A stretch of DNA of 64,000 nt from UBA3824 sp017541145 (GTDB lineage: Bacteria; Bacteroidota; Bacteroidia; Bacteroidales; UBA3824): contig CAMVLO010000015.1 of the NCBI GenBank assembly GCA_947168365.1, positions 4,072 through 68,071 of the forward strand, given 5' to 3'. The notes under the pieces are model-generated. The model searched no databases, was not told the origin of the DNA, and worked only from the letters and a program-made list of their open reading frames with translations. Position 1 is the stretch's first letter. Each line of letters begins with the position of its first letter. This document shows positions 27,138 through 36,600 of the stretch, piece after piece. The position numbers and the translations under genes were made by a program.

Positions 27138-28361
27138 TTATTTACTAGCTTTTGCTCTGTTAAGACGACGTTTAACATTTTGACGTACAACAATATGGTC
27201 GATAATCGGAGCAGTAACATTCATAAGAAGAATTGCCATCATAACGCCTTCCGGGAATGCAGGGTTTACTACACGTACCAAGATTGCAACAACGCCAACC
27301 AAGAAACCGTAAATCCATTTACCAGTTTCGGTTTGAGCAGCTGTTACAGGGTCGGTAGCCATGAAAACGATACCGAATGCAAAACCACCGAGAATCAAGT
27401 GTGCGTAAGCCGGAACAAATAAGTATGAATATTCAGCAATTTTTGCTGCATCTTTTTGTGGGTCAAGACTCGATACGATGTGGTCGCCAGCAAAATTGAG
27501 AAGTAATCCCATGAACAAAACGCCAAGGACGCCTGAAAGCATAATCTTCCATGATGCAACGCCGGTCCAAATCAAAAGAATTGCGCCCAACAAAATGCAC
27601 AATGTAGAAGTTTCACCAACAGCACCCGGAATAAATCCGAAGAACATGTCTGATACAGAATAATGAGAAGTCAAAGCATCCCAAGAGGTATTCTGAGCCA
27701 ATTCTCCAAGAGGAGTAGCACCTGAGAAACCGTCAACAGTTTTTTCAGCACCGTCAAGACCGGCAATCCAAACTTTGTCACCAGACATCTTGCTCGGATA
27801 AGCGAAGAACAAGAATGCACGTGCCAAAAGTGCCGGGTTAACAATATTCATACCTGTACCGCCGAAAACTTCCTTACCGATAAGAACTGCAAACATCGTT
27901 GCAATTGCTACCATCCAAAGAGGAGTATCAACAGGAACAATCATAGGAATAAGCAAACCGGTAGCCAAGAAACCTTCGTTAACTTGCTCTTTACGAATTT
28001 GAGCAAAAAGGAATTCGAGGAACAATCCGGAAACATAACTTACAACAAGAATAGGTAATACTTGTCCTAAGCCATAAAAGAAATTTCCCCACAAACCGGC
28101 AGTTTCTCCGGTCATTTTGTGATGGAAATATCCGACATTCCACATACCGAACAACAATGCCGGAATCAAAGCAATAATAACGACAGTGATAGTACGTTTC
28201 AAGTCAACACTATCACGGATATGAGCACCTTTTGAAGCTGTTACGTTGTTTGGAACAAATAAAAACGATTCAAAGGCTTCGAAAGTTGATTTCAATCCGG
28301 GATGTTTACCACCCTCTTCGAAATTAGGCTTTATTTTGTCTAAATACTTTCTTAAATCCAT
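27138..28361 (-). CDS. nqrB: Na+-translocating NADH:quinone reductase subunit B
   Basis: 407 residues with about ten membrane segments. The covalent FMN site is in DGFSGATPLGELAQ near residue 215. FGGTGMNIVNPALLARAFLFFAYP and FMATDPVTAAQT are conserved family landmarks. NqrB carries FMN and riboflavin and forms the sodium path and quinone-reduction site together with NqrA. It is spaced normally between nqrA and nqrC. Confidence 0.97.
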   Translation of the reverse strand: MDLRKYLDKIKPNFEEGGKHPGLKSTFEAFESFLFVPNNVTASKGAHIRDSVDLKRTITVVIIALIPALLFGMWNVGYFHHKMTGETAGLWGNFFYGLGQVLPILVVSYVSGLFLEFLFAQIRKEQVNEGFLATGLLIPMIVPVDTPLWMVAIATMFAVLIGKEVFGGTGMNIVNPALLARAFLFFAYPSKMSGDKVWIAGLDGAEKTVDGFSGATPLGELAQNTSWDALTSHYSVSDMFFGFIPGAVGETSTLCILLGAILLIWTGVASWKIMLSGVLGVLFMGLLLNFAGDHIVSSLDPQKDAAKIAEYSYLFVPAYAHLILGGFAFGIVFMATDPVTAAQTETGKWIYGFLVGVVAILVRVVNPAFPEGVMMAILLMNVTAPIIDHIVVRQNVKRRLNRAKASK

Positions 28362-28384
28362 TTTAATTTAATTTTCTTAAAGTT

Positions 28385-29722
28385 TTAACGGGTTTCTTGA
28401 ACCATAAGATCCAAACCTTGACGTATAATAGCCTGAATATCAGTCTTTGAAGTATCAGCAAATTCGCAAAGTGCAAAATCTTCTTCTGCAATTTCGTAAA
28501 TACCGAGTTCTTCCATCAAATCAATATTCTGAGCCAAAATAGCTTTTATAAGCTGCAACGGCATTATATCCATCGGAACCAATTTTTCAAAAGTACCGGT
28601 TACAACGTATGCACGTTTTTCACCATGCATATTGGTATCCAAATCAAATTGTTTCTTAGGTGAAAGCCAGCTGAAGAATGTTCTTGAGAAAGAATATTTC
28701 TTGAAACCTGGTAATGCCCAGCCGAACATCTCATAATAATTGCCTTCAGGAATAATTGTGATTTCGTTGTCATAAAATCCCAAATAACCGTCAGCCTCGA
28801 TTTTTGTACCTGTTAAAACATTACCGCTGATAATACGTGCATTTTCAGCATCATATTTACCGTTGATGATGTCAGAAACTTTGGTATTTGCCAAAACAGA
28901 AACGTATGCAGGAGCATTTACTTTGCTACCGGCCAAAGCGATTGTTTTCTTAGCATCGTAAATACCGTTTTTCACCAAACGACCGATAATTACAACATCT
29001 TGAGGATTAACAACGATAACAGATTCACCCTTGTTTACAGGACAAACATGCGAAATCTGTACGCCAGCATTGCCGGCTGGATGAGGACCTTCAAAACCGG
29101 TAGCCTCAACACCTTTTACAGAAGCAAATACATTACCTTGAATTCTGCTGTCATAGCCAAGATATACTTTAGCTAACTTGCCCAAAGCATCAACGCCAGC
29201 CTGAAACAAATCGATTTGATCTTTCAATACAAATTGATAGTCTGTAGCGAGAGGAGCAGAATCGAAAGTTGAGATGTAAACAGCCTTAGCATCTTGCTGA
29301 GGATCAGCGATGATGTTGAAAGGACGTTGACGTAAATAAGGCCAAACACCGCTCTTGAGCAAAAGTGATTTAACAGCCTCTTTTGATGAGAGATTAGAAG
29401 TGTCAAACTTCTCGTAATCATTGGCACCGTCAGCCTTAACGATTACGTCGGTGATTCTTCTGCGTTCTGCTCGGCGCACTTCTATCACCTCACCGCTTAC
29501 GGGAGAGCAGAAACAGATTTCAGGCCTGTACTTATCTGTAAACAATACAGTTCCAGCTTTTACCTTAGCGCCTACCTTTACTTCCAAGTGTGGTTTCATA
29601 CAAGAGAAGTCAGATGGCTTAATAGAGATTTCTGCACCGGCAACTGTCTGAGATACAGTTTGCTGCGCAGCACCCTTAAGGTTGATATCCAAGCCTTTTT
29701 TAAGTTTTATGACTTTTGACAT
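28385..29722 (-). CDS. nqrA: Na+-translocating NADH:quinone reductase subunit A
   Basis: 445 residues. I start at 29722 (MSKVIKLKKGLDINLKGAA), where family members begin, not at the upstream in-frame ATG. It is a soluble subunit on the cytoplasmic face, with GPHPAGNAGVQISHVCPVNK and the N-terminal barrel SDFSCMKPHLEVKVGAKVKAG. It takes part in quinone binding. First gene of the operon, with a -7 element about 90 bases upstream. Confidence 0.96.
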   Translation of the reverse strand: MSKVIKLKKGLDINLKGAAQQTVSQTVAGAEISIKPSDFSCMKPHLEVKVGAKVKAGTVLFTDKYRPEICFCSPVSGEVIEVRRAERRRITDVIVKADGANDYEKFDTSNLSSKEAVKSLLLKSGVWPYLRQRPFNIIADPQQDAKAVYISTFDSAPLATDYQFVLKDQIDLFQAGVDALGKLAKVYLGYDSRIQGNVFASVKGVEATGFEGPHPAGNAGVQISHVCPVNKGESVIVVNPQDVVIIGRLVKNGIYDAKKTIALAGSKVNAPAYVSVLANTKVSDIINGKYDAENARIISGNVLTGTKIEADGYLGFYDNEITIIPEGNYYEMFGWALPGFKKYSFSRTFFSWLSPKKQFDLDTNMHGEKRAYVVTGTFEKLVPMDIMPLQLIKAILAQNIDLMEELGIYEIAEEDFALCEFADTSKTDIQAIIRQGLDLMVQETR

Positions 29723-29813
29723 AATCAATATATAAGTTTGTTGATTTTCTGCGGGCGAAATTAGCAAATTATTTCCAATTTTTCGCTTACAAACATCGTA
29801 AATTTCACACTTG

Positions 29814-29821
29814 CAAAATTA
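29814..29821 (-). promoter_or_regulatory. -7 element (TAATTTTG) of the nqr operon
   Basis: Minus-strand TAATTTTG, about 92 bases before the nqrA start. It is the only good TAnnTTTG match on this strand in the leader. The -33 box is unclear. Confidence 0.5.
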
Positions 29822-29987
29822 ATTAATTGTTAAGAATCGTTAAAGATTACTAAGGAATATTATTTAACAATATAAATTATTGCATCTAATTGATAAAATT
29901 GTTGTATTTTTGCATCGAAAATAATGGGACATCTCATTAGAACCATTCATCCGAAAAACAAAAATTTTTATATAAAATATACAATAT

Positions 29988-30042
29988 TTTTACGATGTAA
30001 AATTTATTTACGATGTAAAATAATTTTACAGGTTTTGTAAAA
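29988..30042. repeat. Three iterated TTTAC...GTAAA palindromes
   Basis: TTTTACGATGTAAAA (29988-30002), TTTACGATGTAAA (30007-30019) and TTTTAC-N7-GTAAAA (30024-30042) follow one another every 18-20 bases. The first two are near-identical direct copies. The phasing of about two helical turns suggests operator sites, or an RNA with repeated small hairpins. Confidence 0.6.
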
Positions 30043-30191
30043 TTTCTTTACAGAATAAATTTTCTATTAAAAACGTAAATTATTGAAATTCAACATAATA
30101 TTTTTTTTGGCACGATGCGTGCAATAAAATAAGACAACTATATTTTTATGCCCAAAGATTTTACAGTCTTATTTTAATAATGTTAATTTAG

Positions 30192-30222
30192 AAAGCCTCC
30201 GATGTGAATCGTGAGGCTTTTT
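30192..30222 (+). terminator. Intrinsic terminator with no upstream gene
   Basis: AAAGCCTC (30192-30199) pairs with GAGGCTTT (30213-30220) and is followed by T on the plus strand. Confidence 0.75.
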
Positions 30223-30403
30223 CATAGCCCACAATATTAATCACATCACTCAATAAACACAATATCCGGGAAACTTTTTATAAAAGATGCGGGCTAACAA
30301 ATATTTTTTACTTTTACCGACAAAAAAATTTTAGTCACCTTATTAATTTCAGACTTCTTTCCCTTTTTTTAACAAAAAAATCAAGGACAAAATCAGAGCT
30401 GAA

Positions 30404-30547
30404 TCAATCAACCTTTGCACTTGCAGGCGGTTGAAAGGGTGCACAACTCGGTCGATAACAATCTGCATTTCTGCCGCTTTTGCATTTAGTCAATTCGTTT
30501 TTTGAGATTTTCCACAGGCTGCGGGTGTTGATGTCTGTTTTTTCCAT
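30404..30547 (-). CDS. Small cysteine-containing protein, 47 residues
   Basis: The frame from the ATG at 30547 begins MEKTDINTRSLWKISKNELT and ends FQPPASAKVD. A KCKSGRNADCYRPSCAPF core holds three cysteines. The composition is protein-like rather than random A+T-rich noise. A minus-strand TATATTTG lies at 30599-30606, 52 bases before this start. An upstream in-frame ATG at 30586 would leave almost no leader. I do not recognise the family. It could be a small metal-binding or peptide-precursor protein, or a fragment. Confidence 0.4.
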   Translation of the reverse strand: MEKTDINTRSLWKISKNELTKCKSGRNADCYRPSCAPFQPPASAKVD

Positions 30548-30598
30548 ATTAGACGGCACGCCGAGAAATAAGCCATTGACACTCAAAAAGCATCACCC

Positions 30599-30606
30599 CA
30601 AATATA
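30599..30606 (-). promoter_or_regulatory. -7 element (TATATTTG) for the small cysteine-containing ORF
   Basis: Exact TAnnTTTG match on the minus strand, 52 bases before the ATG at 30547. Confidence 0.45.
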
Positions 30607-30686
30607 CAAAAACTTTTTGACGCGCTAAATCAAATAGTCCGAAATTTATTTGCGTCCAAACCTCATCACGAAAAATCATAGGAAAA

Positions 30687-30734
30687 TGTGACAAATCTCA
30701 CATTTTACCATAGTTTTTTGTGATTATTATCACA
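30687..30734. promoter_or_regulatory. Two perfect TGTGA-N6-TCACA palindromes (Crp/Fnr-like sites)
   Basis: TGTGACAAATCTCACA at 30687-30702 (inside a 9-base inverted repeat, AAAATGTGA/TCACATTTT) and TGTGATTATTATCACA at 30719-30734. Their centres are 32 bases apart, about three helical turns. The second lies just upstream of the AAA_14 gene promoter, where a class I activator or a repressor could act. The sequence equals the classical Crp consensus. Which Crp/Fnr-family protein would bind here is unknown. Confidence 0.7.
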
Positions 30735-30762
30735 TTTTAGTATGTTTTTTCGTGGGAAATAG

Positions 30763-30770
30763 TATATTTG
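30763..30770 (+). promoter_or_regulatory. -7 element (TATATTTG) for the AAA_14 gene
   Basis: Exact TAnnTTTG match, 36 bases before the ATG at 30807 and 28 bases after the second palindrome. Confidence 0.65.
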
Positions 30771-30806
30771 CATCGTAATTACCAACAAAAGAAAACTAAT
30801 CGAGCG

Positions 30807-32129
30807 ATGGAAATAGCAAGGGACATAATATGCAAATTGGTGGAATGGAAGTCGTCAAAGGACCGCAAACCGTTGATACTCAGCGGAGCAAGGCAGATTG
30901 GCAAGACGTGGGCGTTGAAGGAATTTGGACGTCGGCACTACGACGATGTCGCTTATTTCAATTTTGACAAGAGGTCGGAGTTACAGAAAGAATTTGAGGC
31001 GACCAAAGACCCGCGCCGGCTTATCAGGGCATTGTCGCTGTACGTTGATTGTGAAATCAAGCCCGAAACCACGCTCATAATTTTCGACGAGGTGCAAGAG
31101 TGCAACAAGGCTCTCAACTCGCTGAAATATTTTTGCGAGGATGCGCCCGAATATCACATCGTCTGCGCCGGGTCGTTGCTTGGCGTTTTTCTGAGCAAAG
31201 ACGATTCGTTCCCGGTCGGGAAAGTTGAGTTTTTGTATATGTACCCGTTGTCATTCAAAGAGTTTCTCTACCACGACAACCGAAAAATGTACGACTTTGC
31301 AGAATCCATTGATACTGTGGAGCCAATTCCCGAAATTGCAATGAAACTTTTGGAAGAATCATACAAAAGATACCTCGTCTGCGGCGGAATGCCCGAGGCT
31401 GCAATTTCAATGCTCGAAAATAACGGCAACACCGACAAGATTCTCAGTTCCATAATAGAAGCTTACAGGCTCGATTTTTCAAAACATGCGCCCTCATCAA
31501 ATATTCAGAAAATCGCCGATATTTGGAACTCTATGCCTAACCAATTATCGAAGGAAAACAGAAAATTTCAATTCAAACTTGTAAAATCCTCGGCACGTTA
31601 CCGCGAATACGAATCGGCGATGCTGTGGCTTCAAAACGCCGGACTGATTCAGAGAATCAACTGCATTACAAAGCCCGGACTGCCGATTTCAGCATACGAA
31701 GACAGTCAGATTTTCAAAGTCTATCTCAACGACGTCGGCATAATGAGGGTTTTGGCGCAGTTGCCGCCCAACGTATATATATCTGACAATCCGATGTTTA
31801 AAGAGTTCAAGGGCGCGATGACCGAGAATTATGTATTGCAGTCGTTGGTTGCCAATTTTGAGGTTATGCCGAGATATTGGATGTCGTCGGGGACGGCGGA
31901 AGTGGATTTTGTATTGCAGTACGGACTCTACGTCCTGCCGATAGAAGTGAAGTCGGGCACAAGTATCAGTGGCAAAAGTATCAAGGTTTTCGGCGAAAAA
32001 TATTCATCTCCCCTAATGCTTCGTTTTTCGGGGCTCAACCTCCGTCTCGACAACAATTTTCTCAACATCCCGCTATGGCTCGTAGATTATGCACCAAAGT
32101 TTTTGAGACTAATCAAAGGATTGCAGTAA
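30807..32129 (+). CDS. AAA_14/DUF4143 ATP-binding protein
   Basis: 440 residues. I prefer the ATG at 30807 (MEIARDIICKLVEWKSSKDR) because the frame upstream runs into the promoter. The AAA_14 domain has Walker A LSGARQIGKTWALKEFG near residue 30 and Walker B TLIIFDEVQECNKALNSLKYF near 90. The C-terminal DUF4143 domain ends in AEVDFVLQYGLYVLPIEVKSG, the D...EVK layout of a PD-(D/E)XK-like fold. These proteins are numerous in Bacteroidetes and archaea and their physiological role is unclear. Two Crp-like palindromes sit upstream. Its last 21 bases overlap a MerR pseudogene on the other strand. Confidence 0.87.
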   Translation: MEIARDIICKLVEWKSSKDRKPLILSGARQIGKTWALKEFGRRHYDDVAYFNFDKRSELQKEFEATKDPRRLIRALSLYVDCEIKPETTLIIFDEVQECNKALNSLKYFCEDAPEYHIVCAGSLLGVFLSKDDSFPVGKVEFLYMYPLSFKEFLYHDNRKMYDFAESIDTVEPIPEIAMKLLEESYKRYLVCGGMPEAAISMLENNGNTDKILSSIIEAYRLDFSKHAPSSNIQKIADIWNSMPNQLSKENRKFQFKLVKSSARYREYESAMLWLQNAGLIQRINCITKPGLPISAYEDSQIFKVYLNDVGIMRVLAQLPPNVYISDNPMFKEFKGAMTENYVLQSLVANFEVMPRYWMSSGTAEVDFVLQYGLYVLPIEVKSGTSISGKSIKVFGEKYSSPLMLRFSGLNLRLDNNFLNIPLWLVDYAPKFLRLIKGLQ

Positions 32130-32222
32130 GAGGACTTTCTGTTCGTAATGCAGCAACGTTTTTACCGTTACCAGTATCATCTATGAGAACTCTCCGATTT
32201 TCAACTTTGTTTGGTTACTCAT
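32109..32222 (-). pseudogene. MerR-family regulator, N-terminal remnant with amber stop
   Basis: Minus strand from the ATG at 32222 reads MSNQTKLKIGEFS, then TAG, then MILVTVKTLLHYEQKVLL. LKIGEFS..T.VTVKTLLHYE is the MerR winged-helix signature. The frame is broken by the amber codon at 32181-32183 and stops again at 32109. The rest of the regulator is gone and its end overlaps the AAA_14 gene, which suggests a deletion joined them. A -7 element remains upstream at 32256-32263. Confidence 0.65.
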
Positions 32223-32255
32223 AATCGATCGTTTTTTTGTTTTGCTAAGCGACTG

Positions 32256-32263
32256 CAAAGTTA
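32256..32263 (-). promoter_or_regulatory. Leftover -7 element (TAACTTTG) of the MerR remnant
   Basis: Exact TAnnTTTG match on the minus strand, 33 bases before the MerR-remnant ATG. Confidence 0.45.
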
Positions 32264-32696
32264 ATCCTTGCCCTTAGGTACAAGTCAAGAGAGCAGATGC
32301 TAGACCACGGGGCGGTTTTCGACGGCGTATTTTTTTTACGAGGCTGACCAATTCGGGGTCTCAGATGTGCTCCTGCCACGGAATGTCGGTGCGGATTTTT
32401 CCCAGACGCTCACGTATGCCGTCCATACAAACCTACTCAGGAAAATCGAGGGAAATCACCGTGTCGCACGCACTGAACCTCACCTCGTATGTGCGGCTGA
32501 AATCGCCGTTGATAATCCAACTGTCCTGCCCAACGATTTCGGCAAGTTTGTTGTCAAACTCTTCGCGCGAAATATGCGTCCTGTCCGCCTTCCACCACAG
32601 ATTGTCGAGGTGAAAAAGCGGCAGCCCCGTTTTGGCGTGGAGTTTCTTGGCAAAGGTGCTTTTACCGCTGCCTGAACAGCCGATGATGATTTTCAT
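32261..32696 (-). pseudogene. P-loop adenylate-kinase/topology-modulation-like protein, multiply broken
   Basis: From the ATG at 32696 the frame reads MKIIIGCSGSGKSTFAKKLH, an intact Walker A, then FHLDNLWWKADRTHISREEF and VISLDFPE. It then meets TAG (32433-32435), continues as VCMDGIRERLGKIRTDIPWQ, and meets TGA (32361-32363). DPELVSLVKK follows, and after a one-base shift in an A run it reads YAVENRPVV with further TAG and TGA codons before TAA at 32261. The order and spacing match intact FlaR/topology-modulation proteins of about 145 residues, so the gene is recognisable but dead. Confidence 0.8.
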
Positions 32697-32805
32697 AATG
32701 AAATTTTTGTGTAAGCACAAGGCACATCACGATGTGAAGATTGAGGTGTAGGGATGATGTGTCAAGAACCGAGAACTATTCTCGGAATTGGCTCTACTCA
32801 AATAG

Positions 32806-33654
32806 TTAAACAATAAACACTTCTTGCTCCAATCCTTTCTGATATTTATTAATAAGATTGTAAACTGATTTTATGGCATTGTCTTGACTATTGATGTCGA
32901 AATTAATCTTTTGATTATAAAAGAGTTCGCGGTTTCCATAAGAGTCGAAATACTTTTCTAAGTCATAGGGCACAAAGAGTTTTGCACGGTCGCCGAGATG
33001 TTTTTGGTACTCGTTTACGAAAATGTTGAGCCCCGCAAAATCATAATCGCCAAAATGAAAATACGTATTTCGAATTTTGAGAAGCCAAGTGATAAAATCT
33101 TTGCTTTGGTTTTGAGGGTAACGACACACGAACAGACATTTTGCGAAGTCGAACAAATGATTTTGACGGTTCAAACTACGAAAATTTTCAGCATTCTCTA
33201 TGCCAACAATTACTACATCATCTTCAATAGTAAAATGCTCATAATCAGAGATGAAAATAAAAGTTCCTTCTATGGGCGAAATCGTAAATTCGTTATCGCA
33301 AATTTTTGCTCTTATCGGTTCGAGAGTGCTTACAAGAAAGCCTGTGAACGTTCTTACTTTTTCAGTTTTAGAGTTTGACGAGGCTTTTACCAAATCGGCA
33401 CGTGTAATTTCTGATTGTTTCAACGTGCTGATATACAACCCTAAATCGCTGACTCCATATTCTGCAAAAAGATAATTGTTCAGAGCGTCGCGGTTACTGA
33501 GGGATAAAACGCGCCTTGAACGTCCGTTTTCCACAATTATGTTTTCGGTCAAAAGGGTTGCGGACAATTCGCCTTTGAAACTGCTTGCGGGCAACTGTTC
33601 GCCGTTAAGAATCCTGAGCAATTTTTCGGCTTGCGATATTGACAACTTTTTCAT
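32806..33654 (-). CDS. jetD: Wadjet defence protein JetD (TOPRIM-type nuclease subunit)
   Basis: 282 residues. The N-terminal half is winged-helix-like. The C-terminal half has the TOPRIM layout: the acidic VVIVGIENAENF near residue 150 and YFHFGDYDFAGLNIF near 205, whose DxD would bind metal. In Wadjet systems JetD is the nuclease that cuts circular plasmid DNA recruited and extruded by the JetABC condensin-like complex. It is the last gene of the operon. Its ATG overlaps the jetC stop by one base (TAATG), which is translational coupling. Assignment rests on the TOPRIM motifs plus the gene order. Confidence 0.82.
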   Translation of the reverse strand: MKKLSISQAEKLLRILNGEQLPASSFKGELSATLLTENIIVENGRSRRVLSLSNRDALNNYLFAEYGVSDLGLYISTLKQSEITRADLVKASSNSKTEKVRTFTGFLVSTLEPIRAKICDNEFTISPIEGTFIFISDYEHFTIEDDVVIVGIENAENFRSLNRQNHLFDFAKCLFVCRYPQNQSKDFITWLLKIRNTYFHFGDYDFAGLNIFVNEYQKHLGDRAKLFVPYDLEKYFDSYGNRELFYNQKINFDINSQDNAIKSVYNLINKYQKGLEQEVFIV

Positions 33655-36600
33655 TATTTGCTGATTAGACGTGTTACAGAAGTTTTGTCGCTGCCATTTT
33701 TCCGCAAAATGTAGGTGTATTTGTAGTCAAGCACATTTGTTGGGTTTGGCGACGAATTTATCAAAATGATATTCCTTTCGTTGGCAAAATTTAAAATGCC
33801 TTTTATGTTGGTGGAATGAAGTTTGCCTATTTCGTCCATCATACAATGCAGCATAAATTCCGACTTTGTTTTCTTTATTGACCGTTCCTTGAAAACATTG
33901 AGCAATAATATGTTAATCATTGCTTTGATCAAAATATCAGTACCCTCGCTGCCTACGTTTGAGAGTTTTTGAACCCAACCTGAATCTTGATTGTTTTCCA
34001 CAATGCGGAATTTTAGTTCAAACGAATCCGAGAGGGTGATGTATTCCGCTTTTGAGTTTGCAATCTCTTTGCTCAAATATATTAGCAAATTGACTGCTTT
34101 TTCGTTTTTTAAGTTTGTGTCAATGCCTTGACTAAAAAGATCATCGTTGCCAAGACCGAAACTACTGAGGTTTTCTGTTTGAAACTTTTTTATTTCAACA
34201 AGTGCCTGATATATTTTGTTTTCGCTTGGCGCAATGTCCAATTGCAACGAGTTGATTGCGCCGACGAAATTGCGAGTTTCAAAGTCCTTGTTGATGGCGT
34301 TTTTTATACCCTCAATTTCGCCAATTTTGCTGATAAGTTGTTGAATTTCAGAGCCAATTACATTGACAATATTAGCAAAACGGTCTTGAAAACGTTTTTT
34401 ATATTCTGCGAATTTATTTTCTCGAATAAATTCGTCCAAGTTTTCAGCGAATTGGAAATAGTCTTCACTTTCGGAACATTTCGTCTTGAAAGAGAACAAA
34501 TTTTTTTCATCAAAATTGCCCATAAACTTATTTACGTCAGAGCGCATTTGTTCGTATTCCTTAGAATAACTATTTGATTTCAAATTGATTTCGTCTATAA
34601 GTTTTGAACATTTTTGGTCGGTGGAATCAAGTGGCGTACAATTTAGAATGTACGCACTCAAAACGGCATATTCTTCGGATTGAGAAAAATCGTCGAATTT
34701 TTCCAATTCAAATTTTATTTCATTCAGTTTCAATTGTAATTGACTAAATCTCTGACGCTCAGCGACTAAAAGATTGTCATTTTTTGCTTTTTCCAATTTA
34801 TGCTTTTGTGTTTCAAAATCCAAATCATTTTTCAGTTGGTCGAGATTTGCTGAAAATTCGCCCATACGATCAAAAAGTTCTTCTTTATCTTTTTGATAGT
34901 CTGACACCAATTTGCGCTTGTCTTTAATGTATGACAATTCTTTTTCACAATTTTTAATTTGAGTTTCCAACGCCTTAATTTTTTCGGTGTCGGCACCTTT
35001 GGTTTTGAGTTCGTTTTCGCGCATAAGGTTTGCTTCCGCGCTTTTTGTAGCAAGCGTTTCTTTTGCAGCATTTATCTCGGAATCAATCTTTTCAATTGTT
35101 TTGTCATATACGCTTTTACGTTCGTCCAATTGTGATTTGCAAACTTCTTCTTGTCCCGTTATTTTCTCTAAAATCTGTTTTTCAAAAGCCTTCTTTTCGT
35201 TTTCAATACCTTGTTTTTCGTTGTTTAAATTCAACAGTTCAGTCTTGAAAACGGCGAGTTGTTGTGCTTTGTCGGTGGCGGCTTTTTCCTGCAAATTCTT
35301 GTAATCTATTCCTTTTGTAGAAAATTTTGGTCTCGACTGCGTGAGTTCGTAATCTGCTTTTTGTTGACGGTCTTTGAGTTTTTTCAAATCGTTGTTGCAA
35401 ACAGTTTGAAGTTTTTGGATTTCAACGTCTTTCTGTTTTTGAGTGTCTTGAATTTGTTTTATTATTTTCAAAAGTTTATCTTCAATTTGCTGTTTTTCAG
35501 TGTAAAAGTCCTCAATAGTCTTAACATTTTTCCCGATTTCGTCAAGTTCGATTTCCACGCCGTAAAGACTTGCATTATCTACCGAAATAAATTGCGGATT
35601 GAGGTTTTTATTAAACAATACATCATCGCTAACAACTTGACCGATAGTATTTTCCCATCCGTCAATTTCGTTGTTTAGCCAATCGTAAAACGAACCCTTG
35701 AAATTGTCGAGTTTCAAGTTTAAAGCATCTAATTCGATTTTGAGTTTGTCTTTTTCTGTTTTTAATTTGTCAATTTCAAAATCAAAACTTTTAGATTTCA
35801 AATCTTTTTCCTTCTCAAAATTTTTCACAAGAGATTCTTTTTCTTTTTTTACTATTTCTAGTTCCGATCCTCTTGCGGAAATTTTGCGGTTTAGTTCGTC
35901 AAGTTCGGATTTAATCTTTTCAAGTTCTGTTTTGTATAAATCTGTTTTTTGGCAAACTTGATAATCTATTGTTGTTTGTGTAATATCTGACTGTTTTTCG
36001 TTGATTTTTGTATCAAAAAACGATAATTGTTCTTTGCTCTGATTATTGATGCCGTCGATGATTTCTGCGTTCTGTTGTTTTATCCTTTCACAATCTGATA
36101 AATAAGTTTCTTTTGCAGATATTTTGTCGGCTTCTTTTTTGGTTTTCAACTGATTGAAGTCATTTTCGTATTGCTTGACAATATCATTAAATCTGCTTTC
36201 TATATCGCGGAATTTGTCTGTCAAAATGGATTTTTCTTTTTCCAATGACTGCTTTTGTGCAGATATATTATCCTCGTTTTCAACACGGATAATAACATTT
36301 TTAATGTCGTTGTTTTCGTAATATTTATGCCTATTGTTAGCCTCCTCAATTTTGCCTGATATTTTGCCGAGTTCTTGGTTGAGTGTGGTTTTCTGACTTT
36401 CAAATGTGCTATTCAAATCATTAATTTGTTTTTCCAATTCCGTTTTTTTTGCATTAGATTGATTTAACAAATTTTCGATTTCGGGCTTCTCGTTTTGCGT
36501 TCTGTTGTAGGCAAATCCTAATTTTGACGCCAACTGTTGTTTTTCTGTTTTGATAAAAATCAGTCGGTTATATGTCTCGCTGATTTTTTGTGCAAGTCTC

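Larger units (their letters stand above)
29905..30222 (+). ncRNA. Candidate small RNA or short-peptide transcript between nqrA and the AAA_14 gene
   Basis: A plus-strand -7 element, TATTTTTG (29905-29912), faces a terminator hairpin (30192-30222) about 280 bases away with no ordinary gene between. The interval is extremely A+T-rich. Its only frame of note is 38 codons from the ATG at 29923 (starting MGHLIRTIHPKN and containing the repeat LRCKIYLRCK), which overlaps three TTTAC/GTAAA palindromes. The transcript could be a regulatory RNA, a leader peptide or a remnant. Confidence 0.3.
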
